Source: Bacteroidota bacterium (GTDB lineage Bacteria > Bacteroidota > Bacteroidia > UKL13-3). Taken from it: a DNA stretch of 64,000 nucleotides. Below are positions 25,376-33,788 of the stretch, piece after piece. The notes beneath the pieces were generated by a model. The model ran no database searches and was not told where the DNA came from. It saw only the letters and a list, made by a program, of their open reading frames with translations. The position numbers and the translations under genes were made by a program. Position 1 is the stretch's first letter, and the number at the start of each line of letters is the position of its first letter. The DNA is taken from NCBI GenBank assembly GCA_027482225.1, contig JAIXWD010000016.1:62001-126000 (forward strand), given 5' to 3'.

Positions 25376-26146
25376 ATGATTAGATTTGATTATATAGAGG
25401 CCAATCAAGAAAAGTTTAGGAATGATTTTTTAAACGCGAAGCCATTTCCGCATTTAGCAGTTGATGGTATTTGTGACGAATTAAAATTGACAGAATTATA
25501 CAGCTTGATACCTGATATTGAAACACCTAGTGCAGATTATGTTTTTGGTAAAAATAAATTCGAGAAATCTAAGTATAGAGAATTAGGTGGTTTGTTTGAA
25601 GAGTTGTACCAAGATTTTATATCTGAACGTTTTCAAAAATGGTTGAAATATGTAAGTAATGAAGATATATTTATTGATGATACTTTTTACGGTGGAGGAA
25701 TCCATCAAGGTAAAACGGGTAGCTTTTTAGATATGCATGCTGACTTTAACTATCATCCATTAAACGATAAATGGTTCAGGAATTTAAACTTGTTGTTGTA
25801 TATCAATAAAGATTGGAAAAATGAGCATGGAGGTGAGTTAAAATTGGAACATTCAGATACCGGTGTTAAAACCGAAGTTGACGTGCCTTTTAACAGATTA
25901 GTCATTATGCTTTGTAGGGGTTACACCTTACATGGTTATGATGCCATTCGTTTCCCTGAAGGTAAATATCGCACAAGCATTGCTGCTTATGCATATACCC
26001 TGCATGAGAAAGCTTTAGAAGATTCTCGCACCACAGTTTGGCATGTTGAAAAAAGCAACCCTATAAAATATGTATTATCTAAAATTTGGGTTCCTGCGGT
26101 TAAACTAAAAAGTAAATTTAGTAAAAGTAAAACTGCTGATCATTAA
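25376..26146 (+). CDS. 2-oxoglutarate/Fe(II)-dependent oxygenase
   Basis: A 256-residue protein with the prolyl-4-hydroxylase-type core: iron ligands in DMHADFNYHP (HxD) and the distal HGYDAIRFPEGKYRTSIAAY, where H is the third ligand and R likely binds 2-oxoglutarate. GGELKLEHSDTG between them is also typical. The longer frame begins with TTG at 25349; the ATG at 25376 is chosen. A near-consensus -7 box (CATATTTG, 25344-25351) lies 25 bases upstream. ispD starts one base after its stop, so the two are co-transcribed. Target unknown. Confidence 0.87.
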   Translation: MIRFDYIEANQEKFRNDFLNAKPFPHLAVDGICDELKLTELYSLIPDIETPSADYVFGKNKFEKSKYRELGGLFEELYQDFISERFQKWLKYVSNEDIFIDDTFYGGGIHQGKTGSFLDMHADFNYHPLNDKWFRNLNLLLYINKDWKNEHGGELKLEHSDTGVKTEVDVPFNRLVIMLCRGYTLHGYDAIRFPEGKYRTSIAAYAYTLHEKALEDSRTTVWHVEKSNPIKYVLSKIWVPAVKLKSKFSKSKTADH

Positions 26147-26147
26147 A

Positions 26148-26801
26148 ATGGATAAGTTTGCTGTTGTAGTTGCTGGAGGTAATGGTCTGCGCATGGAAAC
26201 CGATATACCTAAACAATTTTTATTGCTTAAAGGTAAGCCGGTTTTAATGCATACACTCCAAAAGTTTTCTAACTGCAAACAAATTATTTTGGTTCTACCC
26301 GATAATCAAATTAGCTATTGGAGTGAGTTGTGTAAACAGTATAATTTTTTATTACCGCATACCGTTGTAAAGGGTGGAAGAGAACGTTTTTACTCTGTAT
26401 TGAATGGTTTACGTGCTTTACCGGATGACGGTTTAGTAGCAATACATGATGGGGTGAGGCCATGCTTATCTGAGCAAATAATTAATAATAGTTTTGATGC
26501 AGCCGAGAAGTATGGTAACGCGGTTGTAGCTGTTCCATCAAAAGATAGCATTAGGTTGGTTGATAAAGAAAAATCTATTGCTGTAGACAGAAGCAAATAT
26601 TATTTAATTCAAACCCCGCAAACATTTAACTTGGCCTTGCTAAAAAAAGTATATGGGCAAACCGTTTATCAAGATACATTTACAGATGATGCTTCAGTTT
26701 TTGAATCGGCAGGAAATAGCATACACCTTGTTAAAGGAGAATACACCAATATTAAAATAACAACACCAGAGGATTTACCTCTGGCGGAACTGTTTTTATA
26801 A
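26148..26801 (+). CDS. ispD: 2-C-methyl-D-erythritol 4-phosphate cytidylyltransferase
   Basis: A 217-residue protein with the IspD signature AGGNGLRMETDIPKQF (CTP binding), HTLQKFSNCKQIILVLP, IHDGVRPCL, and the substrate region VAVPSKDSIRLV with YLIQTPQTF. Known role: third step of the MEP pathway to isoprenoids, joining CTP to methylerythritol phosphate. Its later-step partner ispF is in this window at 59.8 kb. It starts one base after the oxygenase stop and converges with the tryptophan dioxygenase gene. Confidence 0.96.
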   Translation: MDKFAVVVAGGNGLRMETDIPKQFLLLKGKPVLMHTLQKFSNCKQIILVLPDNQISYWSELCKQYNFLLPHTVVKGGRERFYSVLNGLRALPDDGLVAIHDGVRPCLSEQIINNSFDAAEKYGNAVVAVPSKDSIRLVDKEKSIAVDRSKYYLIQTPQTFNLALLKKVYGQTVYQDTFTDDASVFESAGNSIHLVKGEYTNIKITTPEDLPLAELFL

Positions 26802-26805
26802 ATAA

Positions 26806-27765
26806 TTACTTTTTGCTAAGCAAGTCTATAATGCCTTGTTTACCCCATTCTTCAATTTCAAGATCACTCCATAATTCAGGGTAAAAAATTCGTTTTTGGA
26901 AACGCGGAGGAAGATATTTTTGCCAATTAGTACCACCTGTTGCAGCAATATCTTCTGGATTTTTGTGTAAATACCTTACTGCCGATTTATAATGTTGTAA
27001 AGGCCAGTTTACATTAACATTTAGATCAAACTGTCTTAATTGCTGCTTTAATTCTGCATGATTTTGTGCCTCTGCTGGCATTTGTTTGTAGGTTGTCCAA
27101 AGATTCTTTGTTGAGTAATTTTTGGCCAAATCAATTAATGTTTTACTGTATTTGTCTTCAAACTGAGTTAAGGTTAAGGTTTTTTTACCTGTAGCTAACT
27201 CTGTAGCTCCGGCTTTCCAATAGATGTGTTCAAATTGATCCGCAATAGATGCATTGAAAGTGATTTTGTTTCTATAATCTTTATCAACTAAATGAATTAA
27301 ATCAGTTGCGCAAATCTCAATCATACGATATTGTGCACTTTGAAAGCCACTAGCAGGTAATAAACTCATTCTATATTGCAAGAATTGTATATGGTCCATG
27401 CCATCAACCATAATTTCAAACGAGTGGGTAAGATTTCGAAAGTAGGAGTTAATACGTTTAACACGTGAAGCAAAAAAATCAGGGTCTATGTTTTCTGATT
27501 GATCAGCAATTTGTTCCATTTCGTGCAACGTTAGTCTGAAATACAACTCAGTAATTTGATGATAAATAATAAAAATAACTTCATCCTTTATCGGGGTTCT
27601 GGGTTTTTGGAGTGTTAGTAAGGTGTCAACTTCCACATAATCCCAATAATTAAGATAATTTGCATGCAACAAACCTTCTAAATAGGCATTAATGTCTTGC
27701 CCTGATTTGGTATATTTATTCCTGAGCTGATTTAATAAACTTAAAGTTTCTTGATCAATTTCCAT
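26806..27765 (-). CDS. kynA: Tryptophan 2,3-dioxygenase
   Basis: A 319-residue heme dioxygenase with the family segments YWDYVEVDTLLTLQKPRT, EVIFIIYHQITELYFRLTLH (containing the distal-side residues), GFQSAQYRMIEICATDL and a C-terminal GGTNWQKYLPPRFQKRIF. Known role: opens the indole ring of tryptophan to N-formylkynurenine, first step of the kynurenine route. rfbC lies 14 bases upstream on the same strand. Other kynurenine genes are not in the window; nadC is at 49.9 kb. Confidence 0.95.
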   Translation of the reverse strand: MEIDQETLSLLNQLRNKYTKSGQDINAYLEGLLHANYLNYWDYVEVDTLLTLQKPRTPIKDEVIFIIYHQITELYFRLTLHEMEQIADQSENIDPDFFASRVKRINSYFRNLTHSFEIMVDGMDHIQFLQYRMSLLPASGFQSAQYRMIEICATDLIHLVDKDYRNKITFNASIADQFEHIYWKAGATELATGKKTLTLTQFEDKYSKTLIDLAKNYSTKNLWTTYKQMPAEAQNHAELKQQLRQFDLNVNVNWPLQHYKSAVRYLHKNPEDIAATGGTNWQKYLPPRFQKRIFYPELWSDLEIEEWGKQGIIDLLSKK

Positions 27766-27779
27766 CTGGTTTGAATGAG

Positions 27780-28322
27780 TTAAAAGGGTGAAATAAAATC
27801 CTTGAAAGTTGTCAATATTTGGTCTTTCTCAGACACTATCGGTGAATCGGTTTGCCAATTTATATTTAGTGTAGTATCATTCCATAAAATACCGCCCTCA
27901 CTTTCTTTGTTGTATATGTTGGTACACTTATACTCAAAAATGGTATTATCTCTTAAAGTAGCAAAGCCATGCGCAAATCCCGGAGGAATCCAAAACTGAA
28001 TCATATTTTCTTCATTTAATTCAATTTCATAATGTTGGCCATATGTAGCTGAGTTTTTTCTAATATCCACGACCACATCTAATACAGCACCTTTTATAAC
28101 ACGCACTAGTTTTCCTTGCTCAAATGGTGGTGCCTGATAATGTAATCCCCTAACAGCACCAAATTGGGATAAGGATTGATTGTCTTGCACAAACTCATGA
28201 GTAATGCCTGCATCGTAAAATCGCTGCTTATTGTATGGCTCAAAAAAATAGCCCCTAGAATCGTAAAATACTTTTGGTTTAATTACCAATAAACCTGCCA
28301 ATGGCGTTGTTGTTATTTCCAA
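27780..28322 (-). CDS. rfbC: dTDP-4-dehydrorhamnose 3,5-epimerase
   Basis: A 180-residue cupin-type epimerase with DSRGYFFEPYNKQRFYDAG, VQDNQSLSQFGAVRGLHYQ (catalytic His), VVVDIRKNSATYG and FWIPPGFAHGFATL. Known role: makes dTDP-4-dehydro-L-rhamnose for surface polysaccharides. The other rfb genes (A, B, D) are not in this window, so it stands apart from a polysaccharide cluster. It has a consensus -7 box upstream and is probably co-transcribed with the dioxygenase gene. Confidence 0.95.
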   Translation of the reverse strand: MEITTTPLAGLLVIKPKVFYDSRGYFFEPYNKQRFYDAGITHEFVQDNQSLSQFGAVRGLHYQAPPFEQGKLVRVIKGAVLDVVVDIRKNSATYGQHYEIELNEENMIQFWIPPGFAHGFATLRDNTIFEYKCTNIYNKESEGGILWNDTTLNINWQTDSPIVSEKDQILTTFKDFISPF

Positions 28323-28348
28323 TGATGTGATAATTAAGTTTAACTTAG

Positions 28349-28356
28349 CAAAAGTA
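28349..28356 (-). promoter_or_regulatory. -7 promoter box for rfbC
   Basis: Minus-strand TACTTTTG, an exact TAnnTTTG match, 26 bases upstream of the rfbC ATG. A -33 element is not clear. Confidence 0.5.
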
Positions 28357-28426
28357 TAAAATTATGCCACATTCTCACGTTGATAAAGAGGTATCGTTTT
28401 TAATAAATTCTGTTATTTTTGCACAT

Positions 28427-29347
28427 ATGGAAGAACAACGTAAGAGTTCGGGTAAGATATACTATATTATTATTATAGTTATATTATTGGCTTTAAACGG
28501 CTTATTTATTTACAACTACTTCAAAACAGATAAAAAACTTGTTCAAACCGAGGAAACTTTGTTTGCTACAGATTCTGTTAAAGCTGAATTGGAGAAAATA
28601 TTAGGCGAGACCCAATCAAATCTAGATTTATATAAGGGTAAAAATAGTGAGTTGGATGCTTTTTTGAAAGAGAAAAACGATTCTTTACAGGAATACGCAG
28701 AGCGAATTGAGAGTTTGTTGCGCTCCGGACGCTTAAACAAAGTACAGTTAGAAAAAGCAATGGAAGAAATTGATCAATTGCGTTATTATAAACGTAAATA
28801 CCTTAATCAAATTGATTCATTATCTACCCAAATTAACCAATTAAGTAGCGAGAACAAGAACTTACGTGGTAAAGTAGATAAAGAAAAGCGCCAAAACGAA
28901 AACCTTACCATGGAAAATGTGCGACTCAACAATAAGGTTGCCATTGGCGCAAAACTTAATGCTAAATCTATTTTTATAACTGGGGTTAAAAACAGAAGCA
29001 ACGGTAAAGAGCGTGAAACCAATCGTGCATCACAATTAGAAAAGTTAAAAATTACTTATATTTTAGATGAAAACTACGTAAACGATCCTGGTGAAAAAAC
29101 TGTATTTATGAAAGTGGTTGGCCCTGATGGTGCTACGCTATACAATGAAGCTGCCGGTTCGGGAACTTTTAATTTCCAAGGTAAAGAGTCATTATACTCT
29201 TCTAAGCAACAAATTTCTTTTAATCAAAAAGCACAAGAAGTTACCACCTATTGGACCAAAGGGTCTACATATGGTATTGGCGTTTACAACGTGCAGTTAT
29301 TTGTTGATGGATTTCAAATTGGTTCGGCTTCATTCGAATTAAAATAA
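28427..29347 (+). CDS. Membrane-anchored coiled-coil protein, function unknown
   Basis: About 306 residues: a short cytoplasmic N-terminus (MEEQRKSSGK), one transmembrane segment (IYYIIIIVILLALNGLFIYN), a long heptad-rich coiled coil (about residues 35-165), and a beta-rich C-terminal domain (about 180-306) ending GVYNVQLFVDGFQIGSASFE. No catalytic motif. The ATG at 28427 is chosen because the -7 box TATTTTTG at 28414-28421 lies just before it and an upstream in-frame ATG at 28364 would precede that box. A strong terminator follows. Function not recognised. Confidence 0.75.
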   Translation: MEEQRKSSGKIYYIIIIVILLALNGLFIYNYFKTDKKLVQTEETLFATDSVKAELEKILGETQSNLDLYKGKNSELDAFLKEKNDSLQEYAERIESLLRSGRLNKVQLEKAMEEIDQLRYYKRKYLNQIDSLSTQINQLSSENKNLRGKVDKEKRQNENLTMENVRLNNKVAIGAKLNAKSIFITGVKNRSNGKERETNRASQLEKLKITYILDENYVNDPGEKTVFMKVVGPDGATLYNEAAGSGTFNFQGKESLYSSKQQISFNQKAQEVTTYWTKGSTYGIGVYNVQLFVDGFQIGSASFELK

Positions 29348-29375
29348 AACCGAATAATAGAATTATATAAACAAA

Positions 29376-29407
29376 AACGCGCTGCTTTTATCAGTGCGTT
29401 TTTTTTT
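29376..29407 (+). terminator. Terminator after the coiled-coil gene
   Basis: Stem AACGCGCTG / CAGTGCGTT (one G-T pair), 7-base loop, then nine T residues. It separates this gene from the permease gene. Confidence 0.9.
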
Positions 29408-29445
29408 GAAAATTATTTCTCTACCTTTTTATAAAATTACAAACT

Positions 29446-30801
29446 TTGAATAAAAAACTATCCCTTAACGATTGTATCATGCTTATTATGGGTAGCATGA
29501 TTGGCTCAGGAATTTTTATAGTTCCTGCAGCAATGAGCATCGAACTACAATCACCATCCATGCTTATTTTTGCTTGGGTGGTAACAGCCATACTTACTTC
29601 ATTTGCTGCATTAAGTTATGGAGAGCTAGCGGCTTTAATGCCTAAAGCTGGCGGGCAATATATATACCTTAAAGAATCGTACAATAAATTAGTTGGTTTT
29701 TTATATGGTTGGACATTATTTACAGTGATTCAAACTGGTACCATTGCGGCCGTTGCTGTTGCCTTTGCTATATACAGTGGTGTGTTTTTCCCTATTATTA
29801 GTGATCAAAATATTTTGTTTGATTTGGCGGGTATCACCGTTTCAACTAAACAGTTATTGGCTATAGTTATTGTATGGCTGCTAACTTACAGCAACTTTAA
29901 GGGTATTCGCACAGGTGCACTTATCCAAAATATTTTTACCATTACTAAAATTGGTGCTTTACTTTTTATGATAGGAGCAGGTTTATATTTTATTGCAACT
30001 CAACCTGCGGTAAATATTAATTGGCAATTACCCGCGCAAATAAATACGTATAATTATTGGGGTATTTTTTGTGGCGCTTTAGTGGGTAGCATTTTTAGTA
30101 GTGATGCATGGAATAATGTAACCTTTACTGGTGGGGAAATAGATAACCCTAAACGTAACTTGCCTTTGTCTTTAGCTATTGGTACTTTAGGTGTTTTGTT
30201 ACTTTATATTTTTATCAATTACATTTATTTGTACAGCATTCCTTTTAATGATATTGCCACAGCCAAAGATGGTAGAGTAGGAACCTTATTGCTGAATAAT
30301 ATTTTTGGCACCATTGGTTTAACCATTATGGCCGCTTTAATTATGGTTAGCACCTTTGGTTGTATTAATGGATTAACCTTAAGTGGCGCGCGTGTTTATT
30401 ATGCCATGGCCAATGATGGGTTATTTTTCAAAAAAGCATCATCATTAAATAAGCACCACGTGCCTCAATTTGCATTAGTTATTCAGGCTGTTTGGACAAG
30501 CATATTAACGCTAAGTGGTAGTTATGGAGACTTGCTTGATTATGTAGTAATAGCGGTATTAATATTTTATATTTTAACCGTGATTGGGGTATTTATTTTG
30601 CGTATAAAACTATCCAATATAAAGCGTACTTATAAGGTTTGGGGTTACCCAATAGTTCCTGCTTTGTATGTGGTAATGGCCACATTTATTTGTATTAACT
30701 TAATAGCATTTAAACCCGAATACACCATACCCGGAATAGGTATAGTGGTATTGGGTATACCAGTTTATTACCTAATAAATTTAAAGAAAAAGCAACGTTA
30801 A
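29446..30801 (+). CDS. APC-family amino acid permease
   Basis: A 451-residue membrane protein with about 12 hydrophobic segments and the APC signature MGSMIGSGIFIVPA in helix 1, then GGQYIYLKESYNKLVGFLYGW and DAWNNVTFTGGEIDNPKRNL. Known family role: amino acid uptake or exchange across the inner membrane. The start is a TTG at 29446 (MNKKLSLNDCIMLIMGS); the next ATG would remove part of helix 1, so TTG is preferred. Its stop overlaps the end of the convergent TonB receptor gene by four bases. Substrate unknown. Confidence 0.9.
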   Translation: MNKKLSLNDCIMLIMGSMIGSGIFIVPAAMSIELQSPSMLIFAWVVTAILTSFAALSYGELAALMPKAGGQYIYLKESYNKLVGFLYGWTLFTVIQTGTIAAVAVAFAIYSGVFFPIISDQNILFDLAGITVSTKQLLAIVIVWLLTYSNFKGIRTGALIQNIFTITKIGALLFMIGAGLYFIATQPAVNINWQLPAQINTYNYWGIFCGALVGSIFSSDAWNNVTFTGGEIDNPKRNLPLSLAIGTLGVLLLYIFINYIYLYSIPFNDIATAKDGRVGTLLLNNIFGTIGLTIMAALIMVSTFGCINGLTLSGARVYYAMANDGLFFKKASSLNKHHVPQFALVIQAVWTSILTLSGSYGDLLDYVVIAVLIFYILTVIGVFILRIKLSNIKRTYKVWGYPIVPALYVVMATFICINLIAFKPEYTIPGIGIVVLGIPVYYLINLKKKQR

Positions 30802-33662
30802 AACTTAACGGCTATACCAAACATAATATGGCGTTGGGCCATGTATCTAGCGGGGTTAGTTGGTGCAGGTCCGGTTACACCTAAACGTGGATCACGGAAT
30901 CTTGGATCAACCCAACTATCTGGTACGTTTTGTCCGTATATGTATGCAGTTCCAGTAACAGGATTAATTATTGTAGCATTCTTGTTATCAAACACATTAG
31001 TTACTTGTATGCTAAAGTTAATTTGTGATTTACCTTTTAATTTCCACCACCTAGTATAAGTAATATCAGTAGAGAACCAATATTCACCAACCTTACTCCA
31101 ACGTGCGTCAGGATTTGGGTCTTGCACATAAATTGGTCTGCCCGTATTAACGTCAGTTCTATCAAAAATAAATGGAGTATAGCGTACACCACTTCTTAAG
31201 TTGGTCTCTACATAAAAACTCATTTTGTTTAACCACTTTTGATTAAACAAACCGTTTTTATTATCTATTTTAAAGATGTGATTTGTTTTTAAGTTGTGCG
31301 GCACATCCCAAGGCAAATAAAATTCTCGGGTATCTTCGCTTGCGCCCGAAGCCAATAACTCTTTTAACTTATCATTGGCACTTGCACTTTGTCCGGTTGT
31401 TACTTGGTAAGTGTACGATAACTGTCCGTTGTACCAGTTTCCAATACGTTTAATGTAACCAAACTCTACTCCACGGCTACGAGCATAATCACTATTTATT
31501 CTTATGGTTCTTGCCACTTCACGACCTGTTCCATCGGCAATAAATACGTTTGCTGTGGTTATAAAATCATACTTGTCTTTCCAAAATGCAGAAAATGTAA
31601 ATGCATCATTACTGGTAATTTGTGTTTTTAAACCAATTTCGTAGCTAATATCTACCTCAGGATTTAAGTCAGGATTACCCACATTAGCGATGGTTGATCG
31701 GTCTTGATAAAAAGGATCTAAACCTGGGTAAAGGAAGGATGGGTGAGGTAAAATGGTATTGTGTCCGTAATTGAAATACAACATTTGATTTTCGCGAATA
31801 GGAAATGATGCAGATATTTTTGGTAAGAAACGGAATTTATATCTTAAGTCACCAATTTTAACGCTGTTATCTGTGTATGATTGACGAATTTCATCTCTAA
31901 TAGGAGCTCGTGGGTTTAATACAGCATCATCAACAAATTTACCTGGAGCCCAATATTCAAAACGGCCACCAATACTAGCCACTAAACCTTTATATTTAAT
32001 TTGATCGGTAACAAAAATACCTCCACGTTGTGGGCTTACCTTCCACACATCACTTTGTTGTCCTAAACGGAATGTTTGCGATTCGCCACCACCAGCCAGA
32101 GGCAAAGGTGCACCAACCCAAGGACGGATGATATCAATCCACTGCATTTCTTGCATCTTAGCTTCAAAACCAAATGATAATTTGTTCATAGAGTTTAATG
32201 AAACCAAATTTCCTTGTGCTTTAATGGCGTACTCTTCAAAATAATGTGAGTGCCATAAAGTGGCTATACCACCATTATTATTAAACCCTGATGAAAGATT
32301 TACAAAAGAAATCGAATCGCCTGGATTAAAATAAGTAGATGGATATTGGTTGATGGATGCAGGGTCTAATACTTGATCTACAGATGTTGGTCTCCATGGG
32401 CGACCATTGGCATCAGCTTGTAATTTTACAAAAAAACGTGAAGCTAATACAGTGTATGAAAAACGTTTGCTCAACGATTGTTTCCAATCAATTGAAACCA
32501 TATTTGCATCATGCGTATATGTATTTGCATTATCCATTTGTTGGCTAAAATTATATTGGTAGCCTGGTTGAAATGGTAAGTCGTTTCCGAAAATACGCAA
32601 CATATTTACATCTTGATTAATAGTTAATGAGCGTAAACCCGAGATCATTAAACTTTTACCCGATTTAAAATTGTAATTTAATTTACCAAATACACTCCAT
32701 TTATTATCTTGGTATGGGCTCAACAATCGGTTGTTACCCCAACCTTTTTCGGGGTAAAGATTTGAAATAACTTGGTTAGCTGGGTTTTTGTAGTATTCAT
32801 CGCTAAACGCACCACGTAGTGCCACCGAAAACTTTAATCTATTTTCAAAAGCTTTACGCAATAATGGTCCGCTAAAATTCATTTCTGTAATGTTGGTGTT
32901 CCAGTTGGCTCGGCTATTTTTATTTATACCAAAATTATCGCGTTTGTGGTTAATTCCGAATTCAAATTTATCGCCTCCATTTCGGGTTTTGGTATTTACA
33001 ACACCTGCTGTAGCATCTCCAACATCAGCACCAATACCACCAGTAGTCACTTCAATATCTCCTACTGCATTACTTCCTAAGTCTAAACCAAAACCTGTGC
33101 CCGCCAATGGATCGGTTACTTTTACTCCATCAACATACATACCTGTTTCGTATGTTCTACCTCCACGTATGCTTACTCCTGCAGGAGAGTTTACAACTCC
33201 TGGTTGGGTATTGATAATACTTTGAATTTGTCTTGCTGGAGCAAGCTCAATGGCTTCCTGACTGATGGTATTTACTGATTGTGCCTTGTCTACATCAATA
33301 AGGGGGCGCTTTCCTATAATAATTACATCATCGCCTGTACTCACTGCTGCTGGTTGAAGTTGAATGGATAATTCCCTGACTTCACCTGCTTTAACTTTTA
33401 TTTCTGTTAAAACTACTTTGCTGTATCCTAAGTATGAAATTTCTAGATTGTATTCTCCTGGTTTTACATTTTTTATTGTAAACCTACCATTAACATCGGT
33501 AGCAGCTCCAAACGATGTACCTTTAATAAGTACACTAACACCAATAAGTTCGGAGTTATCCTTTTTGTCTTTAATTACACCTGTAATAGTAGCAGTTGTT
33601 TGTTGCGCTTTAATTTGCAACGATAAAATGCTGAGAAGAAAAACCATGAGAAGGTGACGCAT
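30798..33662 (-). CDS. Large TonB-dependent outer-membrane receptor
   Basis: A 954-residue protein: signal peptide, CarboxypepD_reg-like domain (ATITGVIKDKKDNSELIGVS ... GEYNLEISYLG), plug (IINTQPGVVNSPAGVSIRGG, GMYVDGVKVTDPLAGTG, VGDATAGVVNTKTRNGGDKF) and a long barrel ending RHIMFGIAVKF. Known role: TonB-driven uptake or surface-exposed transport. No SusD or DUF4249 partner is adjacent, so it may act alone. Its start codon lies in a hairpin (described separately). Confidence 0.94.
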   Translation of the reverse strand: MRHLLMVFLLSILSLQIKAQQTTATITGVIKDKKDNSELIGVSVLIKGTSFGAATDVNGRFTIKNVKPGEYNLEISYLGYSKVVLTEIKVKAGEVRELSIQLQPAAVSTGDDVIIIGKRPLIDVDKAQSVNTISQEAIELAPARQIQSIINTQPGVVNSPAGVSIRGGRTYETGMYVDGVKVTDPLAGTGFGLDLGSNAVGDIEVTTGGIGADVGDATAGVVNTKTRNGGDKFEFGINHKRDNFGINKNSRANWNTNITEMNFSGPLLRKAFENRLKFSVALRGAFSDEYYKNPANQVISNLYPEKGWGNNRLLSPYQDNKWSVFGKLNYNFKSGKSLMISGLRSLTINQDVNMLRIFGNDLPFQPGYQYNFSQQMDNANTYTHDANMVSIDWKQSLSKRFSYTVLASRFFVKLQADANGRPWRPTSVDQVLDPASINQYPSTYFNPGDSISFVNLSSGFNNNGGIATLWHSHYFEEYAIKAQGNLVSLNSMNKLSFGFEAKMQEMQWIDIIRPWVGAPLPLAGGGESQTFRLGQQSDVWKVSPQRGGIFVTDQIKYKGLVASIGGRFEYWAPGKFVDDAVLNPRAPIRDEIRQSYTDNSVKIGDLRYKFRFLPKISASFPIRENQMLYFNYGHNTILPHPSFLYPGLDPFYQDRSTIANVGNPDLNPEVDISYEIGLKTQITSNDAFTFSAFWKDKYDFITTANVFIADGTGREVARTIRINSDYARSRGVEFGYIKRIGNWYNGQLSYTYQVTTGQSASANDKLKELLASGASEDTREFYLPWDVPHNLKTNHIFKIDNKNGLFNQKWLNKMSFYVETNLRSGVRYTPFIFDRTDVNTGRPIYVQDPNPDARWSKVGEYWFSTDITYTRWWKLKGKSQINFSIQVTNVFDNKNATIINPVTGTAYIYGQNVPDSWVDPRFRDPRLGVTGPAPTNPARYMAQRHIMFGIAVKF

Positions 33663-33690
33663 GCCTTATTAATCTATATAATAGGCATGC
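33659..33690 (-). promoter_or_regulatory. Hairpin covering the start codon of the TonB receptor gene
   Basis: GCATGCCTTATT (33659-33670) pairs with AATAGGCATGC (33680-33690) with one bulged base and a 9-base loop. The ATG at 33662-33660 lies inside the stem. In the mRNA this would hide the start codon; a role in translational control is inference. Confidence 0.4.
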
Positions 33691-33788
33691 AAAATAGTAG
33701 AATATTTTGGGTAAAAAAACAGCCATTATTATGCTTTTGTTAATGATACTGTTATTGTAAAAAAACAGCAAACCAATGTTCGCTTTTT

